Shown: piece by piece, positions 1 through 5,190 of the stretch | Numbering within the stretch: position 1 is the first letter of the stretch | Layout: each line of letters begins with the position of its first letter | Assembly: GCA_937890875.1 (NCBI GenBank) | Contig: CALAEB010000130.1 | Location: 1-6,185, forward strand | Length of the DNA: 6,185 nt | DNA from: an uncultured Anaerolineaceae bacterium | GTDB taxonomy: Bacteria; Chloroflexota; Anaerolineae; Anaerolineales; Anaerolineaceae | Direction of reading: 5' to 3' | Position numbers and translations under genes: made by a program | The notes under the pieces: model-generated | The model's database searches: none | Seen by the model: the letters and a program-made list of their open reading frames with translations, nothing else | Told to the model about the DNA's origin: nothing

Positions 1-1
1 G

Positions 2-1018
2 CAGCTGCGGGGGATGTATCGCGGGGACCAAAGCCGGAAAAGCGTGCTGGCGGAATACGGATTCCGGCTGCCATCGGCGTTGGATAACCGTCCGCTGACT
101 TTTGATGAATTCGAAAAGATCATGGGCTATACCATCTATACCAGCGCGACGCCGGGACCGTACGAGATGGAGCATACCCAGCAGACCACCGAGCAGATCA
201 TCCGCCCGACCGGGTTGTTGGATCCCATCGTGGAAGTGCGCCCGATCAAAGGACAGATCGATGATCTGATCGGGGAGATCCGCAAGCGGATCGAGCTGAA
301 TCAGCGTGTGCTGGTCACCACGCTCACCAAACGCATGGCGGAAGATTTGTCGGAATATTTGAAAGACAACGAGATCAAAGTCAATTACCTCCATTCTGAG
401 GTAGATACGCTGGAGCGGATTTCGATCCTGCGGGATATGCGGACCGGTGTTTATGATGTGATCGTCGGGATCAATCTGCTGCGGGAAGGGCTGGACCTGC
501 CGGAAGTTTCATTGGTGGCCATTCTGGACGCGGATAAAGAAGGATTCCTGCGTTCGGGCGTCTCACTGATCCAAACCATCGGGCGGGCGGCTCGCAACGC
601 AGACGGCAAAGTGATCATGTACGCCGATAAAATCACGGATTCCATGCGCTACGCGATCGACGAGACCAATCGCCGGCGCAAAAAACAGCAGGATTACAAC
701 ACGGAACACAATATCCAACCGATGACCATCGTCAAGGGGATTTACGATCTTTCCGAACGGCTCACGGTTTCCACTGCCATCGCTGAAGACAAAGCGGATT
801 ATAAAACCTTGCGCAAGAATCTTCCGAAGAATGAACTAAAGCACACACTGGCTGAGATGGAGCGGGAAATGAAAGAGGCGGCCAAGAATCTCGAATTTGA
901 ACGGGCAGCCGAGCTGCGCGATCAGGTCTATGAACTAAGAGGGCTGCTGGCGGATCTTTCCAACACCCCGCCATGGCAACGCGCGAAACTGATGGCGGGC
1001 GAAATCGAGCTTAAATAA
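2..1018 (+). CDS. uvrB: UvrB, excinuclease ABC subunit B (C-terminal half, 5' truncated by window edge)
   Basis: UvrB is the damage-verifying helicase-like subunit of the UvrABC nucleotide excision repair complex. It receives DNA from UvrA and recruits UvrC for incision. The reading frame is already open at base 2 (residues QLRG before the first Met at 14), so the start lies outside the window; about half of the usual 660-670 residues are seen. Counting from the Met at 14, visible landmarks are [12 protein letters not shown] (17-28), the SATPG motif (44-48), RPTGLLDP (64-71), helicase domain 2 with [12 protein letters not shown] (156-167), and motif [11 protein letters not shown] (187-195). 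A C-terminal UVR domain follows (about 275-310, with [11 protein letters not shown]), the segment that pairs with UvrC. Family members usually read FLRSERSLIQ before motif VI; here it reads [10 protein letters not shown], an E-R to G-V change. The gene faces the minus-strand HEAT gene. Identification is very secure. Confidence 0.98.
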   Translation, partial: QLRGMYRGDQSRKSVLAEYGFRLPSALDNRPLTFDEFEKIMGYTIYTSATPGPYEMEHTQQTTEQIIRPTGLLDPIVEVRPIKGQIDDLIGEIRKRIELNQRVLVTTLTKRMAEDLSEYLKDNEIKVNYLHSEVDTLERISILRDMRTGVYDVIVGINLLREGLDLPEVSLVAILDADKEGFLRSGVSLIQTIGRAARNADGKVIMYADKITDSMRYAIDETNRRRKKQQDYNTEHNIQPMTIVKGIYDLSERLTVSTAIAEDKADYKTLRKNLPKNELKHTLAEMEREMKEAAKNLEFERAAELRDQVYELRGLLADLSNTPPWQRAKLMAGEIELK

Positions 1019-1094
1019 AAACCGGCAGTGTTCCAGGAAAGCGATTCCCGGCGTCGCCGGCGTTACAGACACGATGAACGTCTTCCGGACGCAT

Positions 1095-1129
1095 AAAAAA
1101 AGAGGGTATCCCGGGAATTTGGGATACCC
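1095..1129 (-). terminator. Rho-independent terminator of the protease/HEAT operon
   Basis: A perfect 9-bp stem (1104-1112 with 1121-1129, GGGTATCCC/GGGATACCC) has an 8-nt loop. Read on the minus strand it is followed after two bases by seven T (1095-1101), the classic intrinsic terminator layout, about 65 bases past the HEAT gene stop. On the plus strand only a short TTCTT follows, so it may also stop uvrB transcripts but less efficiently. Confidence 0.88.
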
Positions 1130-1151
1130 TTCTTCATGAAAGCTGTCAATC

Positions 1152-1186
1152 GCTGCCGGAAGCCACCTTTTTGATGTTCCGGCAGC
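1152..1186. repeat. Perfect 10-bp inverted repeat just past the HEAT gene stop
   Basis: Arms 1152-1161 (GCTGCCGGAA) and 1177-1186 (TTCCGGCAGC) are exact reverse complements around a 15-nt loop. The repeat lies 8 bases beyond the minus-strand stop codon and has no T-tract on either strand, so it is not a standard intrinsic terminator. It could be a 3'-end-stabilising hairpin for the protease/HEAT mRNA or a dispersed palindromic element; the sequence alone does not decide. Confidence 0.55.
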
Positions 1187-1194
1187 CTGAACGG

Positions 1195-2487
1195 TCACGA
1201 CGAATATTTATCATTCTCCCAGAATGAATCGTCGTTCAGAAAGTCATCTTCAGCCGAAATATCGTCAATGATCCGGAAATGATCCCAATCGAACGATTCT
1301 TCGTCATCATCGTCTTCATCATGCGCATGGTCATGATCATGGGAATGCGCATGTGGGTGCGAATGAACCGCCGGATCGTCATCTAAATCTTCGTCGGAAG
1401 CAGGCAATTGCGCAATCCGCTCACGGATCAGCGAAACATAATCTTCAACCGAATCTTCATCCTCGGAAGAAACCTCATTCTCCGCGTCTTCCCAATCAAA
1501 GAGCTCCTGCAGTTCCTCTTTCGTAAAAAACTGTCTGGCAAACTCGTCGGTCTCAAAGTTATCTTTCGCCACCGCAAAGAGTTCCTGCATCTCCTCATCA
1601 TCTTCGAAGACTTCCGCCAATTCATCAATAATCTCTTGAGCCTGCGCCCCGCCAATCTGAGAAATCGCCAGAATCGCCGCGTCCAGGACATCGCTGTCCA
1701 ATTCATCAAACACGGTCAAAAGTTTGAAAATGGCCTTTTTCGCCTGCCTTACCGGAATCATGCCGGCGGCTTTAATGGCCTCAACCTGAACATCCAGATC
1801 CGGATGGTCCAGATATTCAAGCACGGTATCCGCCCAGCGCTTGTTTAAAGAATGCTGGATCGCCCGTAGGCCGGAAATCAGCTGTTCTTCATTCTCGCCG
1901 GAAAGCGCGGACCGAATCATCTCGGGCACCAACGGATGATCCATATAAGCCAGCGCTTCCATCGTCCGCCAGCGGATCCGCTGATCCGGGTCGTCTTTCA
2001 GACTTTCCAGAACCCGCAGCGTTTTTGCTCCCGCTTCTTCCGGTAATACGTCCAGTTCCAAATCAACCACGAACTGGCCCAAAATCTCAATCGCCGCCTG
2101 CCGGACATCCGGATCCGGATCTTTTTCCGCTACATTGACCACAAGGTCAATGAACGACGGCTGCCTGCAGTCCAATAACAGTCCTAACGCGTAACGACGG
2201 ATATCCGGATTCACGTCTTTCAGGCCAAAGAAACCCATTGCGGAGAAATCTTTGACAAAATCCTCCTGAGAGTGAAGATACAGCCCTTCGAACAGATAAT
2301 TCTTTTGAACGGCAGACAACCCCGGCCAAGCTTTTGCCAGCAGGTCCAGATTCCCTGCCGAAAGATCCGAAAAAGCGGATAGATCATTGACGGAAAATCT
2401 GGCATTCTCTTTGGCCAGCAAAGTCAGCACTTCCGGAAAAGTTCTGCTTTTTGTTTTTTGTTTTTTCTGTTGTGACATCAAGCTCAT
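1195..2487 (-). CDS. HEAT-repeat protein with acidic, histidine-rich C-terminal tail
   Basis: A predicted cytoplasmic protein of 430 residues with no signal peptide or membrane segment. After a basic N-terminus (KKQKTKSR, 8-15) it is built of paired helices typical of HEAT-like repeats. The clearest are about 91-141 (PDIRRYALGLLLD and PDPDVRQAAIEILGQF), 165-213 and 227-295, with the characteristic D-P-D-x-x-V-R pattern. HEAT arrays are protein-interaction scaffolds. The last 135 residues are strongly acidic and hold an alternating HxHxHx run (375-389, eight histidines) followed by EDDDDEE, a likely divalent-metal-binding stretch. The start overlaps the upstream protease stop as ATGA. An internal Met4 (codon 2476-2478) has a better ribosome site (GGATGAG, four bases upstream), so translation may begin there, giving 427 residues. 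No enzymatic motif is seen and the function is unknown. Coupling suggests a job with the membrane protease. The repeat class is fairly secure, the role is not. Confidence 0.85.
   Translation of the reverse strand: MSLMSQQKKQKTKSRTFPEVLTLLAKENARFSVNDLSAFSDLSAGNLDLLAKAWPGLSAVQKNYLFEGLYLHSQEDFVKDFSAMGFFGLKDVNPDIRRYALGLLLDCRQPSFIDLVVNVAEKDPDPDVRQAAIEILGQFVVDLELDVLPEEAGAKTLRVLESLKDDPDQRIRWRTMEALAYMDHPLVPEMIRSALSGENEEQLISGLRAIQHSLNKRWADTVLEYLDHPDLDVQVEAIKAAGMIPVRQAKKAIFKLLTVFDELDSDVLDAAILAISQIGGAQAQEIIDELAEVFEDDEEMQELFAVAKDNFETDEFARQFFTKEELQELFDWEDAENEVSSEDEDSVEDYVSLIRERIAQLPASDEDLDDDPAVHSHPHAHSHDHDHAHDEDDDDEESFDWDHFRIIDDISAEDDFLNDDSFWENDKYSS
1297..1365 (-). repeat. Alternating histidine run plus acidic patch within the HEAT protein
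   Basis: Residues 375-397 of the HEAT protein. Every second residue from 375 to 389 is His (eight in all), separated by S, P, A or D, followed at 390-397 by EDDDDEES-type acidic residues. At DNA level the CAT/CAC codons make an imperfect six-base tandem pattern on the plus strand, probably expanded by slippage. Such runs are typical of zinc, nickel or cobalt handling proteins, but metal binding here is inference. Confidence 0.75.
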
Positions 2488-3620
2488 CCGTTCGCTATCA
2501 TAAAAATATCTTTAAACATGATCACGGCCATTAATAAAAGCAGGCAGGCCATGCCGATCGCATTGTAATAGTATTCAAATTTATCCGGCAGCTTTTTGCG
2601 GAAAATCATCTCCGGCAGCAGGAAAAGGATTCTGCCGCCATCCAGAGCGGGAATCGGGAGCAGGTTGGTAACCCCCAGTGCAATCGAGATGATGGCAAAA
2701 AAGTTCAGCCGGTTGAGCCATGGCGAAGCGACGTCGCTGGCTGTTCGCTGGGGTGCGGCCGAAATCGATTCATCAACCCGATCGGCATCCCGTTCTTCCT
2801 GTTTCGCGATGATTTCCTGATCCATTCTGGCAACATCCTCATAAATCGAGAACATGCCGACCGGCCCGACAATCGACTGGAGACCCATCTCCAGCTGACC
2901 GCTGACCATCTGCCACAATCCGACAACATATTGCCGGGACATGGCGACAGTATCCTGCGCGCCCATGGCGACACTTTGTAGCAAGGTGTAATCTTCCATC
3001 GGATAGGTGATGACGATCCCCATCGCGCCGCGTCCTTCCGGCGGGTTGCTGATCGGGGTAACGTTGAGGCTTAAAAGTTCGCCATCCCGCCTGATTCCGA
3101 TAGAGATTTCCTGGTCCAGATTCTCATCCACATAATCGGTGACGATCGCAAACGCATCCACATCCCGGTCTCCGATGGTTACAATCTGATCGCCTGTCCG
3201 GATTCCGGCGGTTTCTGCCGGTGAAGCCGGTTCAACTTTGTCAATCAGCACAACACTTTGGTTCGGAAAACCGACCTGCAGAAAGGTGACCGAATAAATG
3301 ACAAACGCGGTAAGCAGATTCATGAACGGGCCGGCCAGATAAATCAGGAATTGCTGCCATGGGTGGGCGGATTTAAACCCGCCGGTGGATATATCGTTCT
3401 CCATCTCCCCTTTCGGACGGACAAACGCGCCGAAGGGCAGCCAGTTTAACGAGAAAACCGTTTCTTTCCAGGTAAAAAGTTTCAGTGCGCGCGGCGGCAG
3501 ACCGATCCCGAACTCCTCAACTTCAACTTTAAAAAGCTTCGCCACCAGAAAATGCCCCAGTTCATGCAAAAAAAGCATAATTCCGAAAGCCAACAAAAAC
3601 TGCAAAATTGTCAGTATCAT
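2484..3620 (-). CDS. rseP: RseP-like site-2 intramembrane zinc metalloprotease (M50 family)
   Basis: A 378-residue membrane protease of the RseP/RasP/MmpA group, which cuts substrates within the membrane after a first site-1 cut, for example anti-sigma factors and remnant signal peptides. The first membrane helix carries the zinc-binding HELGH (19-23), followed by the conserved GIGLPPRALKLF and LPFGAFVRPKGE segments. A further helix has AGPFMNLLTAF (96-106), and one PDZ domain spans roughly 120-190 (SPAETAGIRTGDQIVTIG). GPVGM is at 252-256 and the third metal ligand motif NLLPIPALDGG at 319-329, then a last helix at 355-370. All catalytic elements are present. Between GPVGM and the LDG helix there is a charged segment (about 263-300) of roughly 30 extra residues compared with common homologs. 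The start is supported by GGAGA 10 bases upstream. The stop overlaps the HEAT gene start by four bases. The usual neighbour dxr is not upstream. The substrate is unknown. Confidence 0.95.
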   Translation of the reverse strand: MILTILQFLLAFGIMLFLHELGHFLVAKLFKVEVEEFGIGLPPRALKLFTWKETVFSLNWLPFGAFVRPKGEMENDISTGGFKSAHPWQQFLIYLAGPFMNLLTAFVIYSVTFLQVGFPNQSVVLIDKVEPASPAETAGIRTGDQIVTIGDRDVDAFAIVTDYVDENLDQEISIGIRRDGELLSLNVTPISNPPEGRGAMGIVITYPMEDYTLLQSVAMGAQDTVAMSRQYVVGLWQMVSGQLEMGLQSIVGPVGMFSIYEDVARMDQEIIAKQEERDADRVDESISAAPQRTASDVASPWLNRLNFFAIISIALGVTNLLPIPALDGGRILFLLPEMIFRKKLPDKFEYYYNAIGMACLLLLMAVIMFKDIFMIANG

Positions 3621-3630
3621 AAAGCTTCAA

Positions 3631-3635
3631 TCTCC
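3631..3635 (-). promoter_or_regulatory. Ribosome binding site of the RseP-like gene
   Basis: Minus-strand GGAGA lies 10 bases before the ATG at 3620-3618. This supports that start, which places the HELGH motif at residue 19, as expected for the family. Confidence 0.6.
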
Positions 3636-3740
3636 GAAATGTTCAGCAGTGGGCAGAATTTTGATTTGATTCCGCTGCGGTCAGCGCTCTGTCGCATTTC
3701 CGCAAAAACGGGACCTGTAACTTCAAAATCAGTGACCCTG

Positions 3741-3789
3741 CTGTTCCTATTTTAGAATTTCCATTCCCGCAAGCCGACCGCAGGAACAG
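3741..3789. repeat. 8-bp inverted repeat with 33-base spacer upstream of rseP
   Basis: CTGTTCCT at 3741-3748 is the exact reverse complement of AGGAACAG at 3782-3789. The spacing is long for an operator and the arms are short for a stable hairpin. It is reported as visible structure without an assigned role. Confidence 0.3.
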
Positions 3790-3850
3790 AACATGATTTA
3801 ACCGGGCAGCGCAATCACTGTCCGCTACCTTCCATTTCATGAATTGTACA

Positions 3851-3880
3851 CTGAAATAATTAGAGAATAATTAATTTCAG
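3851..3880. repeat. AT-rich 12-bp imperfect palindrome upstream of the Panacea promoter
   Basis: CTGAAATAATTA (3851-3862) pairs with TAATTAATTTCAG (3868-3880) with a single bulged A and a GAGAA loop. It lies about 50 bases upstream of the -35 box of the Panacea module and has no T-tract, so it does not read as a terminator. It may be a regulator site or mark the boundary of the AT-rich insert. Confidence 0.4.
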
Positions 3881-3928
3881 GCAGGATAGAAATTTCTTCA
3901 GACATCATGAATATGTTTTAACTTATTA

Positions 3929-3957
3929 TTGAAATATATATCGTATTGTTCTATAAT
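3929..3957 (+). promoter_or_regulatory. Sigma-70 type promoter of the Panacea antitoxin/toxin operon
   Basis: TTGAAA (3929-3934) is separated by exactly 17 bases from a perfect TATAAT (3952-3957). Transcription would start near 3964, giving a leader of about 95 bases to the ATG at 4060. This is by far the best promoter match seen in the window and points into the toxin-antitoxin genes. Confidence 0.8.
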
Positions 3958-3966
3958 GATACTGAA

Positions 3967-3984
3967 AGTCAACAAAAAGTGACT
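3967..3984. promoter_or_regulatory. Possible operator: AGTCA-N8-TGACT palindrome at the transcription start
   Basis: A 5-bp inverted repeat with an 8-base A-rich centre lies directly after the predicted transcription start, where autoregulating toxin-antitoxin complexes commonly bind. It sits in an A-rich leader with loosely repeated segments (GTCAACAAAAA at 3968, GCCAGCAAAAA at 3989). The short arms leave a real possibility of chance. Confidence 0.3.
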
Positions 3985-4059
3985 AAAAGCCAGCAAAAAC
4001 GAAAAAAATGTACTATAAGCCGCTGTAACTCACATGATTGAAGAACAAAAAAGGTTCAT

Positions 4060-4626
4060 ATGAACGGCAAATCAAGAAGTTTCAATATGTATAACGATCA
4101 GAAAGCATTAGCTGCAATTACTTATTTATTGAAATTGTCAAATGGCATATGTGATAAGTATTGGCTAAACAAAATACTCTATTACATTGAGCGCGAATCG
4201 CTTATATTAAGTGGACAGCCCATGTTTTTTGATGATCTCTACTCCATTAAATACGGTCCAATTGTCAGCATCATTAATGACCAAATAGATCAAACATCCT
4301 ATGCGGTAAAAGGCTGGGTGTGGACCGACCACATTCAACTTGAGGGGAATTGGGTTAAATTATTGACGCCAGCCGATGAATCTGTTTTAAGTCCCTTTGA
4401 AGAAAAGATAATTACGGAAGCCTATAAAAAGTTTAGAGGGTGGTCTTTTGGGAAACTTAAAGATTATTTTCATGCCTTAAAAGAGCACCATGATACCGAT
4501 TCCAGAATTCCGATTTATTATGAGGATATACTGAAAGCTGAGGGATTTACCGAAGCAGAGATAGAAGAGAGCATTTCCGAAATTAAATACTTCACTGCAG
4601 TCAATGAAGTATTTTCCCGTGAATAA
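4060..4626 (+). CDS. Panacea-domain (DUF4065, SocA-like) antitoxin
   Basis: A cytoplasmic protein of 188 residues whose sequence fits the Panacea domain, an antitoxin module known to be paired with many unrelated toxins; SocA of Caulobacter is a distant relative acting as a proteolytic adaptor. Diagnostic segments are QKALAAITYLLKLSNG (14-29), the helix LNKILYYIERESLILSGQP (36-54), and YSIKYGPIVSIINDQID (61-77), matching the common KLLYxADRxxLxxxGxP and YGPVPS pattern. A C-terminal helical part (111-176) has LSPFEEKIITEAYKKF and IPIYYEDILKAEGFTEAEIEE. AAGG six bases before the ATG supports this start; Met10 (4087) is a weaker alternative that keeps the whole domain. It is AT-rich compared with the core genes and has its own strong promoter. 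It overlaps the next gene by 23 bases. The family call is strong; neutralisation of the downstream protein is inferred from arrangement. Confidence 0.88.
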   Translation: MNGKSRSFNMYNDQKALAAITYLLKLSNGICDKYWLNKILYYIERESLILSGQPMFFDDLYSIKYGPIVSIINDQIDQTSYAVKGWVWTDHIQLEGNWVKLLTPADESVLSPFEEKIITEAYKKFRGWSFGKLKDYFHALKEHHDTDSRIPIYYEDILKAEGFTEAEIEESISEIKYFTAVNEVFSRE

Positions 4627-5032
4627 GCTCTGCGTTGAAGTCCAAATAGGCAATTGTTACAATATAAAAGACATAAACGGCAGACATTATCATATCGTTG
4701 TCGCTGAATCATCCGAAAAAGAGACCGGCATGGTGATGTTAGTTTATTTAACATCCGCAAACATGAATGGAAGATGGTGTGATCAGACGACAATTTTTAC
4801 CCCAGGTGACGAACACTTTATCGATAAGAAATGCTGGATCAAGTATCAGACAATTACCATTAGAAACAAACAGGAGTTGCTCAGGCCTGAAATTGATTTT
4901 CTTGGAAAAATAAATCAAACAAATTTGGAAAGAATTCAGAAAGGAATAACTGTTTCCGAGCATGTTTCTAGACAAAACCGCGAATTATTTGTTGAATGGC
5001 ATCATGGTCATCTATTAAAACATGGAAGATAA
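4604..5032 (+). CDS. Putative toxin partner, PemK/MazF-like small protein
   Basis: A 142-residue soluble protein starting inside the end of the antitoxin gene in another frame (23-base overlap), so the two are probably translated together. The N-terminal two thirds look like a small beta-barrel of the MazF/PemK type. IGNCYNIKDINGRHYHIVVA (15-34) sits where MazF proteins have the G-D-I-V...R-P-V-V-V strands, MVMLVYLTSA (43-52) resembles the second barrel strand, and TPGDEHFIDKKCWIKYQTITI (66-86) resembles the segment with an exposed H-F-I and paired strands. The C-terminus is helical (NLERIQKGITVSEHV, 107-121) and then histidine- and arginine-rich. MazF-fold proteins are usually RNA-cleaving toxins, but the catalytic Arg and Thr of classic MazF are not recognisable, so endoribonuclease activity is inference. 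No good ribosome site precedes the ATG; GTG at 4619 is an alternative start. It could instead be another toxin type used with Panacea. Confidence 0.65.
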   Translation: MKYFPVNKLCVEVQIGNCYNIKDINGRHYHIVVAESSEKETGMVMLVYLTSANMNGRWCDQTTIFTPGDEHFIDKKCWIKYQTITIRNKQELLRPEIDFLGKINQTNLERIQKGITVSEHVSRQNRELFVEWHHGHLLKHGR

Positions 5033-5190
5033 AAAGAGGAATATTATTTTTTTATAAATCTTTTCGGAATAGGCCATATTCTTGAATCCTTTTTTGTATT
5101 TTATCCGTTATGTAAATAGAGAGAAAATAAACTCACAAGTGGTTTTAGTACGAAACAAAAGCGCCTGAAAACAAAAGAAAGAGAGCTCAT
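5033..5190. other. AT-rich intergenic region after the toxin gene
   Basis: A possible weak terminator lies at 5067-5095: the short stem GAATA/TATTC (5067-5071 with 5077-5081, loop GGCCA) is followed a few bases later by six T (5090-5095). No convincing promoter for the following gene could be picked out. A purine-rich AAAGAGAG (5178-5185) before the ATG at 5191 is its likely ribosome site. AT-richness continues to the start of the META/YbaY gene. Confidence 0.35.

Larger units (their letters stand above)
3621..4059. other. Intergenic region between the protease operon and the Panacea module
   Basis: These 439 bases hold no gene I can support. From 3621 to about 3840 the composition matches the core genes. 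A minus-strand frame is open from 3751 to 3617 (44 residues, ending SEIEAL) and stops inside the rseP start as ATGA, but it has only an internal Met (3697-3695) without a ribosome site; it may be a gene remnant or chance. A different frame gives a 65-residue reading (3840-3643) with no recognisable content. Two near-identical 11-mers, CATTTCCGCAA (3695) and CATTCCCGCAA (3762), and an 8-bp inverted repeat (3741-3748 with 3782-3789) occur here. From about 3841 the sequence becomes AT-rich, with a hairpin (3851-3880) and the promoter of the Panacea module. I found no convincing minus-strand promoter for rseP. Confidence 0.5.

Noticed and set aside
1408..1848. Long plus-strand open frame (146 residues) opposite the HEAT gene
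   Set aside because: It is antisense to a clearly coding gene, its protein has no recognisable domain, and there is no ribosome site; it is a shadow of the acidic codons of the HEAT protein.
3643..3840. 65-residue minus-strand frame upstream of rseP
   Set aside because: There is no recognisable content, the composition is unlike the neighbours, and the better candidate tail into rseP lies in another frame.
4518..4793. Minus-strand frame across the antitoxin/toxin junction
   Set aside because: It overlaps two well-supported plus-strand genes and has no domain or ribosome site.
4027..5137. 8-bp direct repeat AACTCACA at 4027 and 5130, flanking the toxin-antitoxin genes, as a possible insertion target duplication
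   Set aside because: The first copy lies inside the AT-rich island, downstream of its promoter, and eight bases is short enough for chance, so it cannot mark the insertion ends convincingly.
3841..5190. CRISPR array or transposon ends in the AT-rich island
   Set aside because: There are no regularly spaced repeats, no terminal inverted repeats at both ends and no transposase or integrase fragments.
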